Positions 39,407 to 48,209 of a stretch of 64,000 nucleotides of DNA are shown one piece after another (position 1 is the first letter of the stretch; each line of letters begins with the position of its first letter). The DNA lies in NCBI GenBank assembly GCA_027335985.1, contig DAHWGX010000073.1, positions 1 through 64,000 of the forward strand, read 5' to 3'. The stretch comes from Nitrospirota bacterium. Lineage in GTDB: Bacteria; Nitrospirota_A; Leptospirillia; Leptospirillales; Leptospirillaceae. Made by a program: the position numbers and the translations under genes. The notes below the pieces were generated by a model, which had not been told where the DNA came from, made no database searches, and saw nothing but the letters and a program-made list of their open reading frames with translations.

Positions 39407-41377
39407 TCAAGCCGGAGAAGACTCCTCTCGGACCGGGGGATTTGGATCGATATGGGGCAAGGGTGAGATGATCGGCTCTTCCCCGCTCAGTCTCGGACGA
39501 GGCGTGCGAGATAAACCGGCCCCTGAATAGATCTGAAAGGTCCAGATCAGGACAGTGTTCGAAGACCGCCGGATCGCCCCCAGAACCGCGGCTGCGAGAG
39601 AGCTCCCTGTATCGTTTATGACCACCGTGTCCGCTCCCAGCCGCCTGATCTGCATGTTGAGAACCGGACCGATTGCCCTTCCCCGAGCCAATATCGTATC
39701 GACAAGGACATCCTCTTCCAGACCGATGGCCTGACAAAGGTCAAGCGTGTAGCGGGCCACGGCCTCCTCTTTTGGGAGAGCGGCCGTCAAGGGAATGGCC
39801 AAGGGGATTTCGAGAACAGTGATTACCGTCACCTTCGCCCCATCGGCTTTCGCCACCTTGAGGACATCGCGCAACATCTCGGATGGACGGGTGGGAGAAG
39901 TCGCAACAAGGATATGCCTGTGGGGCTTGGCCTCAGGATACTCCTCCTTGATCTCCGTAATTTTGACCCGCTCCATGACCGGAAGCGATTCCTTCCGCCG
40001 AAACCACAAATAATAGGCGATTCCTCCCGCCATCCAGACCGTCCCAAAAATACGACCATATTTGTGAAAGAGAAGAACCATGATATAGACACCGAAGGTC
40101 CCCATAAATCCGAATACCGTCGGGAGGGGGATCTCCCAGCCGGCGACCCGGATTGCCAGGGGGACTCGAAAGGGTCTCTTGAGATCCGGTTCTTTTTTAC
40201 GAAGTTTGATCAGGGCCAGATGGGTCATGGAAAATGACAGCATGGCGCCATAGTTGTACAGATCGGCAAGGATGTCGAGGTAGGGGAAAAACGCCACAAT
40301 CAAGGCGGCCAGGGTCCCAAAGATCCCGATCGACACCATTGGGGTCTTGTATCGGACGCTCGTTTTGTGAAAGAGGGGGGATATCAGAAGATTGTTTGAC
40401 ATGGAATAGGCCAGCCGGGAGACCCCGATCAGTCCGGCATTGGCTGCAACGGTCAGGATCGTTGCCCCCAGAACCGAGACCCATGGCGCCATGAATGCCC
40501 CGACATGGGGCATCGCGTGAGCAATCCCCGCGATCGGGTCATTCACCCAGGTCGTGGACAGGATCTCCGGCTTCATCGCGGAGAGGGCCACGAGAGAGAT
40601 CCCCGAATAGAGAAGAATGGTCGTGCCCATTGTCAGAAACATCGCCCGCGGAACAAGCTTTTCTGCGTTTCTAGCCTCACCGGCCATCTGGCTGATGGCC
40701 TCTATTCCGGTATAGGCGACCATGGCGATCGAAATACCGTATAGAAAGTTGTGCCAGGTAGGGGCCGTCCCCAGAGTGAACTGGTGCCAGATAGTGTTGA
40801 AGTTGAGCAGAAGAAAGGCCCCCATCGTCATGAGGGAGATCTGCGTGATCACATCGAAGCCGGCCAGCATCAGACTGAACCAGGACGACTCCTTAAGCCC
40901 GACAATATTGAGAATGACAAGAACCAGGATCAAAAGGCCGGTAAAGGTGACATTGACCTGGGGGTTCGTCTTGAAGATCGGGAAAAAGTATCCCAGGTAG
41001 GGCCCCACGGAAAAGGCGCTGATTGAAAGGGTCAGAATATAATCCAGAAGAAGGGCCCATCCGGTAAAAAAGGCCCACCCATCCCCGAAGGCGCGCTGGG
41101 CAAAGAGGGACGACCCTCCCCCTTCCGGAATGGCACTCGAAAGCTCGGCGTAGCTCAGGACGGTGGCGATGAAGAACAGGCCTGCCGCCCCGATTGCCAG
41201 AAAAGAAGCTCCTCCTGCATAAATCGTGGTGATTCCCAAAGCATAGTAAATGGAGGATCCGACATCCCCATAACCCGTCGAGTAAAGGGCTCCGAGACCG
41301 ACCACCTTCCTGAGGACGGTCGTGTTAAATCGGGCGATGCCGGTACGGGTGTGGTGATAAATCTTGAAAAGGGCCAC
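39407..41377 (-). CDS. Amino-acid/polyamine permease (APC family) with C-terminal universal-stress domain
   Basis: 656 residues. The first 460 residues give about twelve membrane helices of the APC superfamily, beginning with GLGALYSTGYGDVGSSIYYALG and containing EGGGSS and YTGIEAISQMAGEARN. The cytoplasmic tail (about 500-620) matches a universal-stress-protein domain (HRHILVATSPTRPSEM, ADTVVINDTGSS). A few permeases carry such tails, which may bind nucleotides and gate transport. The substrate is not predictable. The 3' end lies four bases from the convergent fur stop. Confidence 0.8.
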   Translation of the reverse strand: MALFKIYHHTRTGIARFNTTVLRKVVGLGALYSTGYGDVGSSIYYALGITTIYAGGASFLAIGAAGLFFIATVLSYAELSSAIPEGGGSSLFAQRAFGDGWAFFTGWALLLDYILTLSISAFSVGPYLGYFFPIFKTNPQVNVTFTGLLILVLVILNIVGLKESSWFSLMLAGFDVITQISLMTMGAFLLLNFNTIWHQFTLGTAPTWHNFLYGISIAMVAYTGIEAISQMAGEARNAEKLVPRAMFLTMGTTILLYSGISLVALSAMKPEILSTTWVNDPIAGIAHAMPHVGAFMAPWVSVLGATILTVAANAGLIGVSRLAYSMSNNLLISPLFHKTSVRYKTPMVSIGIFGTLAALIVAFFPYLDILADLYNYGAMLSFSMTHLALIKLRKKEPDLKRPFRVPLAIRVAGWEIPLPTVFGFMGTFGVYIMVLLFHKYGRIFGTVWMAGGIAYYLWFRRKESLPVMERVKITEIKEEYPEAKPHRHILVATSPTRPSEMLRDVLKVAKADGAKVTVITVLEIPLAIPLTAALPKEEAVARYTLDLCQAIGLEEDVLVDTILARGRAIGPVLNMQIRRLGADTVVINDTGSSLAAAVLGAIRRSSNTVLIWTFQIYSGAGLSRTPRPRLSGEEPIISPLPHIDPNPPVREESSPA

Positions 41378-41418
41378 TGTCTCCCCTCAGGCCAGAGATG
41401 TCCGGCCAGGAATCTTTC

Positions 41419-42492
41419 TCATTTCTTGGCCCCGGAGGGAACAAGGACGACGTCATTCGAACCCGAGACACGCACGTGGGACGTCCCGCAAGATACCCCG
41501 AGAAAATCGGACCCGTGAAAGGTCCCTAGGAGCGACTCGCTCCTCTCTTCCCCCGACGGGCTGCGTGTGATCAAAACCACAGTTCCTTGTTCTCCGACCA
41601 CAGCCACCGTCCCTCCTCCTGTCCGGCATGCACCGTAAAGATCATGCAACGTCCCGGTCTGGATCTGAAAAAAATTCCTTCCCCCGTCAGAGGAAGAAAA
41701 AAGAAGCCCATGGTCTCCGGCCAAAAGGACCTGTTCCTTAGACGACCACAGGCTGTTGAAGGAGGGCTTCTGGCGTGTGACCTTCTGCACGGCTATGTCG
41801 ATGGCGGTGAAGCGGGTCCCTCCATCTTCCGTCCTGAAAAGCCTCTTGTGCCAGCCGGCGACCAATCCGTGCGACTCGTCCGTAAAGGTGACGGCATAAA
41901 GGTTCTTTTTGGTCGGAGAGTTCAGACGCACCCAATGGTCTCCACCATCGATCGTCCTGAGAATGACCCCATTTTCTCCCACAGCGTACCCGACGCGGTC
42001 GGTCGGAAAGCTGATGGCATTAAGGAAGAGCCGGCCCACCCCCGTTCGGACATGTTCCCATGAACGCCCCCCGTCCTTGGAACGGAGAAGGACGCCCCGG
42101 TCCCCGACTACCCACAGGACACCAGAAGGGAGCCGGCTGATCCCGTAGAAATCCACATGGACCGGAGGAACCGGACGACTCCATTGTCCTGTCCTGGAAG
42201 ACAGGCGGAGAAGTGTTCCCTGATATCCGACCACGACGAGATTTCCCGAGTCCTCCACAATTCCGGAGAGAACCCCGATGAAGTCAGACGTCTTCTTGTT
42301 GGTTTGGGAAACGGGAGAAGCGGGTGGACGAAGGAGCGAAAAAGACGTCCCCGCCGGAAGCTTGACGGAGGGAAGCGTGACCGTTTGAGGCTTCTGGCAG
42401 GCCACCAACAAAAGGGAGGCCGCGGCTACCATGACGAGCCTCCCTAGGTGATTCAACCCTTGAGCCATGAATCGATTCATTCTTTCAATCAT
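41419..42492 (-). CDS. YCF48-like beta-propeller lipoprotein
   Basis: 357 residues with a lipoprotein signal ending in LVAC (Cys near 32). The mature protein is a series of propeller blades with the BNR/YCF48 pattern (VGDRGVLLRSKDGGRSWEHV, VGENGVILRTIDGGDHWVRL, AGDHGLLFSSSDGGRNFF). YCF48 assists photosystem II assembly in cyanobacteria; in non-photosynthetic bacteria such proteins probably help assemble membrane complexes or bind ligands. Function here is unknown. Confidence 0.78.
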   Translation of the reverse strand: MIERMNRFMAQGLNHLGRLVMVAAASLLLVACQKPQTVTLPSVKLPAGTSFSLLRPPASPVSQTNKKTSDFIGVLSGIVEDSGNLVVVGYQGTLLRLSSRTGQWSRPVPPVHVDFYGISRLPSGVLWVVGDRGVLLRSKDGGRSWEHVRTGVGRLFLNAISFPTDRVGYAVGENGVILRTIDGGDHWVRLNSPTKKNLYAVTFTDESHGLVAGWHKRLFRTEDGGTRFTAIDIAVQKVTRQKPSFNSLWSSKEQVLLAGDHGLLFSSSDGGRNFFQIQTGTLHDLYGACRTGGGTVAVVGEQGTVVLITRSPSGEERSESLLGTFHGSDFLGVSCGTSHVRVSGSNDVVLVPSGAKK

Positions 42493-42550
42493 GAGGTCAG
42501 AATAACTGATCCTGCACCGCTCCGCAAGCGAGATGCAGGAAATCCGGGGC

Positions 42551-43453
42551 TCAGTGAATATTTTGCTCCTCTTCGTAGCGTTTTCCTTCCTTCTCCTCGA
42601 AATCGAAGGGCTTGAAGTGGTATTCGAAGATAGTTTTGATCGCGAAGGGAGCGCTGACAGGCGTCAGACCGGTTCCCACGCCAATATTCCAGTCGACATG
42701 CTCCCCAATGGCGAAATTCCAGCTCTGAAAGACGAACTGCTGCTGCATTTCTGCATATAGGGACGCCGGCCCCCCCAGCGGCCCCATGTTGCTGATCACC
42801 CCGTTATCCCCAAAAAACTCGATCCCCGCATTGACATTCTCCGCCAGGAGATAATATACACCGGCAGAGTAGGCGAACTCGGGAGGAATCCCTGGCTCTG
42901 AGCCATCGGTCGCGAAAAAGAAGGACGGGTTCAGGTCAATGATGAACCGTCCGATCTTCTTTTCCGCTATCAGGATAATATTGAGGAAAGATTGCATCCC
43001 GGTTCCGCCACCCGGAGCCCAGTATTCGATCTGGACAGCGGGATCGAAGAAGTCGGGAATTCTCGGGAAACGAAGCCGGGTGGTGATGGCTCGGGTCTGG
43101 AGATAGGAATAGGTCTGCCCCGCACCGGCGGCAAAATCGATATAGGCGCCGAGGGTCCACCAGTCGGTCACGCCGAACTCCACGACATAAGTGGAAAAGA
43201 GCATATTGGCATTGCGGAGATTGTTTCCGTAAATCGATTCCGCCTGTTTGTCCGGCAACAGCAATGTCTGCCAGGTGCCGACACTGACCTCCCCTTGTTC
43301 CGGTGTTTCATAGGGATAGATGATGAAGTCCCGGAAAGGATCGGCATGCGCCGAAAAGGGAAAAAGGAAAGTCGTGAGAAAAATGAGGAAAACAGGGACC
43401 AGCAGCGACAGGCACTGGAAGGTGTGGAAGTTTCCGGAGCGTAAAGGTCTCAA
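42551..43453 (-). CDS. Predicted outer-membrane beta-barrel protein
   Basis: 300 residues from a TTG with AAAGGA at a 6-bp gap. A signal peptide is cleaved near SAHA (about residue 37). The mature part has many short amphipathic strands rich in aromatic residues (FSTYVVEFGVTDWWTLGAYI, IDLNPSFFFATDG, YSAGVYYLLAENVNAGIEFF). The C-terminal end is hydrophilic, so a trimmed or non-classical barrel is possible. It resembles alpha-amylase-like or toluene-type OM sensors only loosely; no family assigned. Confidence 0.65.
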   Translation of the reverse strand: MRPLRSGNFHTFQCLSLLVPVFLIFLTTFLFPFSAHADPFRDFIIYPYETPEQGEVSVGTWQTLLLPDKQAESIYGNNLRNANMLFSTYVVEFGVTDWWTLGAYIDFAAGAGQTYSYLQTRAITTRLRFPRIPDFFDPAVQIEYWAPGGGTGMQSFLNIILIAEKKIGRFIIDLNPSFFFATDGSEPGIPPEFAYSAGVYYLLAENVNAGIEFFGDNGVISNMGPLGGPASLYAEMQQQFVFQSWNFAIGEHVDWNIGVGTGLTPVSAPFAIKTIFEYHFKPFDFEEKEGKRYEEEQNIH

Positions 43454-43482
43454 GTCGGTCCTTTCTCGCGTTCGCGCAGGAT

Positions 43483-43791
43483 CTACTCCTGAATCCAGGC
43501 AAAGAATAATCCCGGATCAGACTGCAGAAAAAGTCGCTTGCCAAGAGTCCGGTCATCCCCGGAGAGGAGACGGCAGCAGACAAGGGCCATTTCAAAGGGC
43601 GCCTGTCCTTTGTCCGAAGCGAAAACCGGCCCATCCTGAAAGATATGGAAGATTTCATGGGAAACGGAGATATTTATAGAATCTTCCAGGACAAATGTAA
43701 AGTCTTTTTGAAAAATTTTTCCAGAGCCCCTCCGTCTCATTCTCAAAAACCGGAAGAAGAAACCTTGGGACCATTGTCTTGTAGACCCCAT
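43483..43791 (-). CDS. Doubtful small protein with an HExxH motif
   Basis: An open frame of up to 102 residues, 29 bases upstream of the outer-membrane protein gene. It contains SHEIFHIFQDG, which has the HExxH spacing of zinc metallopeptidases. The ATG at 43791 has AGGAG immediately adjacent; a second ATG at 43740 has no site. The codon composition is compatible with a gene but no family is recognised. It may be a relic. Confidence 0.3.
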   Translation of the reverse strand: MGSTRQWSQGFFFRFLRMRRRGSGKIFQKDFTFVLEDSINISVSHEIFHIFQDGPVFASDKGQAPFEMALVCCRLLSGDDRTLGKRLFLQSDPGLFFAWIQE

Positions 43792-43865
43792 CTCCTATAA
43801 TATGAAAACAATAATTCTTTTTCGCCCGAAACGGATTCTTCCCAGACTACTGCTGAAAGGACAAG

Positions 43866-45641
43866 TTGAATCAGACGACCCATGAACCGGACATCTCTTT
43901 AAGGGCCCTCCGGCATAGTGCCGCCCATGTTCTGGCCCAAGCGGTGAAACGCCTCTTCCCTTCGGCCCAGGTGGGGATCGGACCCGCAACTGAGGAAGGC
44001 TTTTACTACGATTTTCACTTTGAACGTCCTTTCTCCCCCGAAGATCTTCAGAAGATCGAAGCCGAAATGAAGGCCATCATAGCCGATCGCTCTCCCATCG
44101 TCCGCCGGGCCCTTTCGCGGGAGGAAGCCGGAGACTTTTTTTCCGAAAAAGGTGAAAACTTCAAGCTGGAAATCCTTCACGGAATTCCGGAAGAGGACGA
44201 GATCACGGTCTACGAACAAGGTGATTTCACTGATCTTTGCCGGGGACCGCACATGCCGGACACGGGAAAGATCGGGGCCGTCAAGCTTCTTTCCTCTTCC
44301 GGGGCCTACTGGAAGGGAACCGAGGGCAATCCATCCCTTCAAAGAATCTACGGAACCGCCTTCCCGACCCAGAAAGAGCTTGACGACTACCTCGAACGGC
44401 TTGAGGAAATCCGTCAGCGAGACCACCGAAAGCTGGGGAAGGAGCTGGGATTCTTCCGGACTCTGGATGAGAATGGCCCGGGGATGGTTCTCTGGCTTCC
44501 CCGCGGTGCCCGCATTCGCCGGGTGATTGAGGACATCTGGAAGATCCGTCACGACCGCCACGGATACCAGTATGTTTACACCCCTCACATCGCCCGCCTC
44601 GATCTCTGGAAAAAATCGGGCCACTGGAACTTCTATCGGGACAGCATGTTTTCACCCATGGAAATCGAAGGGGCCGAATTTGAACTCAAGCCGATGAACT
44701 GTCCTTTCCATATCCTTATCTTCAAGGAATCCATCCAGAGCTACCGGGACCTGCCCGTACGATTCGCGGAACTGGGAACAGTCTATCGGTACGAGCGCTC
44801 CGGCACCCTGCACGGTCTGCTCCGGGTTCGCGGCTTCACCCAGGACGACGCACATATCTTCTGCCGTCCGGAGGACATAGCCACCGAAATCGGTAAAGTC
44901 CTGAAACTCGTGGACGAGATGCTTCTCCCCTTCGGGTTCACAAACCGTTCGGTCTACCTATCTACCCGCCCCGAAGGCTCCGTCGGCTCCGACGAGAACT
45001 GGGAGATCGCGACCCGTGCCCTCGAGGAGGCACTCCGGACCTCCGGAATTCCCTACGAAATCGATCCGGGAGAAGGCGTCTTCTATGGCCCAAAGATCGA
45101 CATGAAATTCCATGATGTTCTCGGACGGACATGGCAACTCTCGACAATTCAGGTTGATTTCAACCTTCCCGAAAAATTCGACCTGACCTATCGGGACGTC
45201 TCCGGAAAGGATGTCCGCCCCATCATGATTCACAGGGCCCTTCTGGGATCGGTCGAGCGCTTTTTCGGAATTCTGGTGGAGCATTTCAAGGGAGCGTTTC
45301 CCCTCTGGCTCGCTCCCGAACAGGTGACGATCCTCACTATCGCCGACCGCCACATTCCCTATGCGGAAAAGATTGCCCGCGCACTCGAAGCCTCCGGACT
45401 TAGGGTGGCGACGGATTTCAGAAACGAAAAAATCGGCCTCAAGATCCGGGAGGCCCAACTTCTCAAGGTTCCCCAGATGTGGATCATCGGTGACCGCGAG
45501 ATGGAGGAAGGAACGGTTTCGCTCAGACATCGTGACGGAGGCCCGGGAGGAGCCGTTCCATGGGAATCCGCAAAGATGTCCGTCGAGAAAGAAAACCGTT
45601 CCGGACTGGCCCTCGATGGACAAATTGAGGTACCGGAATGA
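43866..45641 (+). CDS. thrS: Threonyl-tRNA synthetase lacking the N-terminal TGS domain
   Basis: 591 residues from a TTG with AAAGGA upstream. The E. coli enzyme has about 640. The missing part is the TGS domain; the protein starts at the editing domain (HSAAHVLAQAV with its HxxxH, and DLCRGPHMP), so hydrolysis of seryl-tRNA should be intact. The class II catalytic core has zinc ligands in MNCPFH, DDAHIF and MIHRALLGS. It also has motif 2 (RYERSGTLHGLLRVRGFTQ) and motif 3 (GSVERFFGILVEHFKG), and a C-terminal anticodon-binding domain. First gene of the thrS-infC-rpmI-rplT unit. Confidence 0.94.
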   Translation: MNQTTHEPDISLRALRHSAAHVLAQAVKRLFPSAQVGIGPATEEGFYYDFHFERPFSPEDLQKIEAEMKAIIADRSPIVRRALSREEAGDFFSEKGENFKLEILHGIPEEDEITVYEQGDFTDLCRGPHMPDTGKIGAVKLLSSSGAYWKGTEGNPSLQRIYGTAFPTQKELDDYLERLEEIRQRDHRKLGKELGFFRTLDENGPGMVLWLPRGARIRRVIEDIWKIRHDRHGYQYVYTPHIARLDLWKKSGHWNFYRDSMFSPMEIEGAEFELKPMNCPFHILIFKESIQSYRDLPVRFAELGTVYRYERSGTLHGLLRVRGFTQDDAHIFCRPEDIATEIGKVLKLVDEMLLPFGFTNRSVYLSTRPEGSVGSDENWEIATRALEEALRTSGIPYEIDPGEGVFYGPKIDMKFHDVLGRTWQLSTIQVDFNLPEKFDLTYRDVSGKDVRPIMIHRALLGSVERFFGILVEHFKGAFPLWLAPEQVTILTIADRHIPYAEKIARALEASGLRVATDFRNEKIGLKIREAQLLKVPQMWIIGDREMEEGTVSLRHRDGGPGGAVPWESAKMSVEKENRSGLALDGQIEVPE

Positions 45642-45665
45642 CAACCATTACGAAGGGGGTTCCTG

Positions 45666-46238
45666 ATTAATTCCAAAACACGGATCAACTATGAGATCAA
45701 GACAAAGGAAGTCCGGCTGATCGGCGCAGATGGCGAGCAGCTTGGCATCGTCCCCACAATCGTTGCGGTCAAGAAAGCCGAAGAAGCGGGCTTCGACCTT
45801 GTCGAAGTTTCTCCCAACGCCAAGCCTCCCGTCTGCAAGCTCATGGATTACGGGAAATTCCAGTACGAGCAGAGCAAGAAGATCCACTCCATGAAACAGC
45901 ACCAGCGTACAGGGCAGGTCAAGGAGCTCAAGTTCCGTCCCCATATCAATGACCACGATCTCGGAATCAAGATCCATTACGTGGAGCGCTTCCTTGAAGA
46001 AGGCAACAAGGCCAAGGTCGCGCTGGTCTTCCGGGGAAGGGAAATGATCCGGTCTGAAATCGGAACGGAACTGATGCAGAAGATGATCACGGCTCTCGGC
46101 TCCAAGGCCATCGTGGAGTCGCCACCGAAATTCGAAGGCACCAGCATGACCATGGTCCTGGCCCCTGCCGCGCCGCCCAAAAGTACGTCAAAGGAATCGA
46201 AAGGAATGGAAGACGATCCATCCTCGCCAAAGGATTGA
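45666..46238 (+). CDS. infC: Translation initiation factor IF-3, starting at an AUU codon
   Basis: 190 residues if read from the ATT at 45666. This is the rare AUU start codon known for infC, which lets IF-3 limit its own synthesis. The ATT follows AAGGGGG at a 6-bp gap. The frame is open from the thrS stop and has no ATG, GTG or TTG before Met 60. The early sequence (TRINYEIKTKEVRLIGADGE, EEAGFDLVEVSPNAKPPVCK) is standard IF-3 and would be lost from an ATG start at 45843. The C-terminal domain has KELKFRPHINDHDL. An added tail of about 20 polar residues ends the protein. Confidence 0.93.
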   Translation: MNSKTRINYEIKTKEVRLIGADGEQLGIVPTIVAVKKAEEAGFDLVEVSPNAKPPVCKLMDYGKFQYEQSKKIHSMKQHQRTGQVKELKFRPHINDHDLGIKIHYVERFLEEGNKAKVALVFRGREMIRSEIGTELMQKMITALGSKAIVESPPKFEGTSMTMVLAPAAPPKSTSKESKGMEDDPSSPKD

Positions 46239-46313
46239 TCCCTTCGACCATATGTGCTAGCATTTTGAAATTGTGATTTTTTAGGTTTAATTTTCGAGGA
46301 AAGGACGTGCAAC

Positions 46314-46514
46314 GTGGCAACAGGACGTGTTCTTAAAACCAAGCGTGCCGCAAAGAAAAGATTTTCCCTGACCGGAACGGGCAAGGTCAAGTTTCATCAG
46401 TCCGGAAAACGTCACCTTATGACGGGGAAGTCCTCGAAACGGACTCGGTCCCTCTCGACAGGCATCCTCAAAAAAGGCCAGGCAAAAAAGGTGATCGTAA
46501 ATCTGAATATCTGA
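46314..46514 (+). CDS. rpmI: Ribosomal protein bL35
   Basis: 66 residues from a GTG, with GAGGAAAGGA upstream. Highly basic, with KTKRAAKKRFSLTGTGKVK and RHLMTGKSSKRTR, as in all L35 proteins. Middle of the conserved infC-rpmI-rplT unit. Confidence 0.95.
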   Translation: MATGRVLKTKRAAKKRFSLTGTGKVKFHQSGKRHLMTGKSSKRTRSLSTGILKKGQAKKVIVNLNI

Positions 46515-46518
46515 CCTG

Positions 46519-46558
46519 AAGACCTCCGAATGGCCGTAGATCAGTCTACGGGGGTCTT
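46519..46558 (+). promoter_or_regulatory. Long hairpin between rpmI and rplT
   Basis: AAGACC (46519-46524) pairs with GGTCTT (46553-46558), and CCGTAGA (46534-46540) pairs with TCTACGG (46545-46551). A few T bases follow. It may attenuate or help L20 control its own operon, as known for infC-rpmI-rplT in other bacteria. Confidence 0.55.
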
Positions 46559-46588
46559 TGTCATGTTGTCCCTTCAAGGAGGAAGTCG

Positions 46589-46939
46589 ATGCCACGCGTA
46601 AAAGGCGGCCCGCAGACTCGGGCCCGCCGAAAAAAGATTCTCGATATGGCCAAAGGATACTGGGGGGGCCGCTCCCGACTCTATCGTTCGGCCCGTCATA
46701 CCGTCGAAAAAGGGTTGACTTACGCCTATCGTGACCGTAAAGCCAAGAAAAGGGAATTCAGAAGGCTGTGGATCCAGCGGATCAATTCGGCGTGCCGGCC
46801 CCAGGGACTGACTTACAGCCGTCTGATCGCCGGTCTCAAGAAAATGGGTATCGGACTCGATCGAAAGATCCTGGCCGACCTGGCCTTGAATCAGCCCGAC
46901 GCATTCACCGATCTTCTGAACAAGGTCAAGGCCGGATAG
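46589..46939 (+). CDS. rplT: Ribosomal protein bL20
   Basis: 116 residues. [26 protein letters not shown] and the C-terminal [16 protein letters not shown] are diagnostic. An AAGGAGGAA ribosome binding site precedes the ATG. It is an assembly protein for 23S rRNA and often a translational repressor of its own operon. Confidence 0.96.
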   Translation: MPRVKGGPQTRARRKKILDMAKGYWGGRSRLYRSARHTVEKGLTYAYRDRKAKKREFRRLWIQRINSACRPQGLTYSRLIAGLKKMGIGLDRKILADLALNQPDAFTDLLNKVKAG

Positions 46940-46964
46940 TATCTCCGATACCTTTTCCATGATC

Positions 46965-46992
46965 AAAAAGGCGCCTGAAGGCGCCTTTTTTG
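46965..46992 (+). terminator. Rho-independent terminator of thrS-infC-rpmI-rplT
   Basis: AAAAAGGCGCC (46965-46975) pairs with GGCGCCTTTTT (46980-46990) around a 4-base loop, followed by T. Confidence 0.93.
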
Positions 46993-47148
46993 TTGTTCCC
47001 TCTTCCACTACAGTTCATTTTCTCGATGTGGGAACAACGATGCTCCGTCCCTCCTTACAGAGGCTTTGACTTCAGGGTCTTGAAAGATGAAAATAGAAAA
47101 AATGGAAAGAGATTTCCTTTTTCTTATCAATCCGACAGGGGCGTCAGA

Positions 47149-48198
47149 ATGGTCGTCCGCTATGCGGAAAGCAAGGATGAAAGCGCAGAAATCCTTCGTC
47201 TCGTCCTCCAGAAAATGGGTGAATGGCGTCTTTCCTTCACCCCCGTTCATTACACCGTCGTTTATGAATATGTCACCAACATCAATCCGGGACTTCGAAA
47301 AACCATCGACGACCTTGTCGCAGCGGGGATGCTGACCGACAAGCGGATCGAGGAGGCCTATTACGGATTCATCGTTCCGGAACAGACCCTCCCCGTTCTC
47401 GAGCAACGAGGACTCCTGACGCAGGAAACGCTCGAGATCCTCAACCGCATGGCCGAATCGGCCAACGCAACCATGCAGTCGACCCAGAAGGCCCGATTCG
47501 GAATCCTTTCCCAGCACAATGCCCTTCGGACAGCCGAGGTCGTTGACTCCTCCCTACTCCAGTCAGTCATTACCCGGCTTGCGGGAGAGACAAAAAAGCT
47601 TATCGAGACGAGCGAAACCCTTGAAAATCAGTTGCGGGACAGCCGAAAGGAAATCGAGTCCCTTCGATCCGAACTTCAGGCAGTAGCCCAGGCATCGGCC
47701 ATCGATCCCCTTACCGGCATCATCAACCGGAGAGGGTTTGAAAAACAGATTGAATCCTGTCTTCATATCCATGAAAAGAAGGCGGGAGACTGCTCCTTCC
47801 TCTTCCTCGATATCGACCATTTCAAGCAGATCAACGACGAATACGGCCATGTCGTGGGGGACCGGGTCCTTCAGGCCGTCGCGCAGGTTTTCAGGGCAAA
47901 AACGCGGGGCGAGGACATCGTGGCCCGATACGGAGGGGAGGAGTTCATTATCATTCTCCCGGCGACGCCCATCGACAAGGCCCATATCGTAGCCGAGAAC
48001 ATTCGCCAGAACGTCGAGCGCATCGCACTCCTGAACGCCAAGGACAGCAAAGCAATCGGCGTTGTAACCATTTCGATCGGCATCGACGTACACAAGCCTG
48101 GCCAGAACTGGCGTCAGACAATTGAGAGGGCCGACAAGGCTATGTACCAGTCAAAACAGAACGGAAGGAATCGCACGACAACCTATTTTCAGATCTGA
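47149..48198 (+). CDS. Diguanylate cyclase with N-terminal helical domain
   Basis: 349 residues from the ATG at 47149 (AGGGG seven bases upstream). The N-terminal 165 residues are helical, without membrane segments, and contain a cytosolic sensory domain I do not recognise. A coiled-coil linker (about 165-200) leads to the GGDEF domain: FLFLDIDHFKQINDEYGHVVGD with the catalytic acid, then RYGGEEF. The inhibitory-site RxxD (RGED) lies just upstream, so product inhibition is expected. It makes cyclic-di-GMP. It is convergent with the giant c-di-GMP protein gene; only 11 bases separate the stops. Confidence 0.9.
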   Translation: MVVRYAESKDESAEILRLVLQKMGEWRLSFTPVHYTVVYEYVTNINPGLRKTIDDLVAAGMLTDKRIEEAYYGFIVPEQTLPVLEQRGLLTQETLEILNRMAESANATMQSTQKARFGILSQHNALRTAEVVDSSLLQSVITRLAGETKKLIETSETLENQLRDSRKEIESLRSELQAVAQASAIDPLTGIINRRGFEKQIESCLHIHEKKAGDCSFLFLDIDHFKQINDEYGHVVGDRVLQAVAQVFRAKTRGEDIVARYGGEEFIIILPATPIDKAHIVAENIRQNVERIALLNAKDSKAIGVVTISIGIDVHKPGQNWRQTIERADKAMYQSKQNGRNRTTTYFQI

Positions 48199-48209
48199 GT
48201 CTGCCCTCC

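Noticed and set aside
45843..46238. infC starting at the first ATG (131 residues)
   Set aside because: This would remove the conserved N-terminal domain of IF-3, which is fully present in frame from the ATT at 45666.
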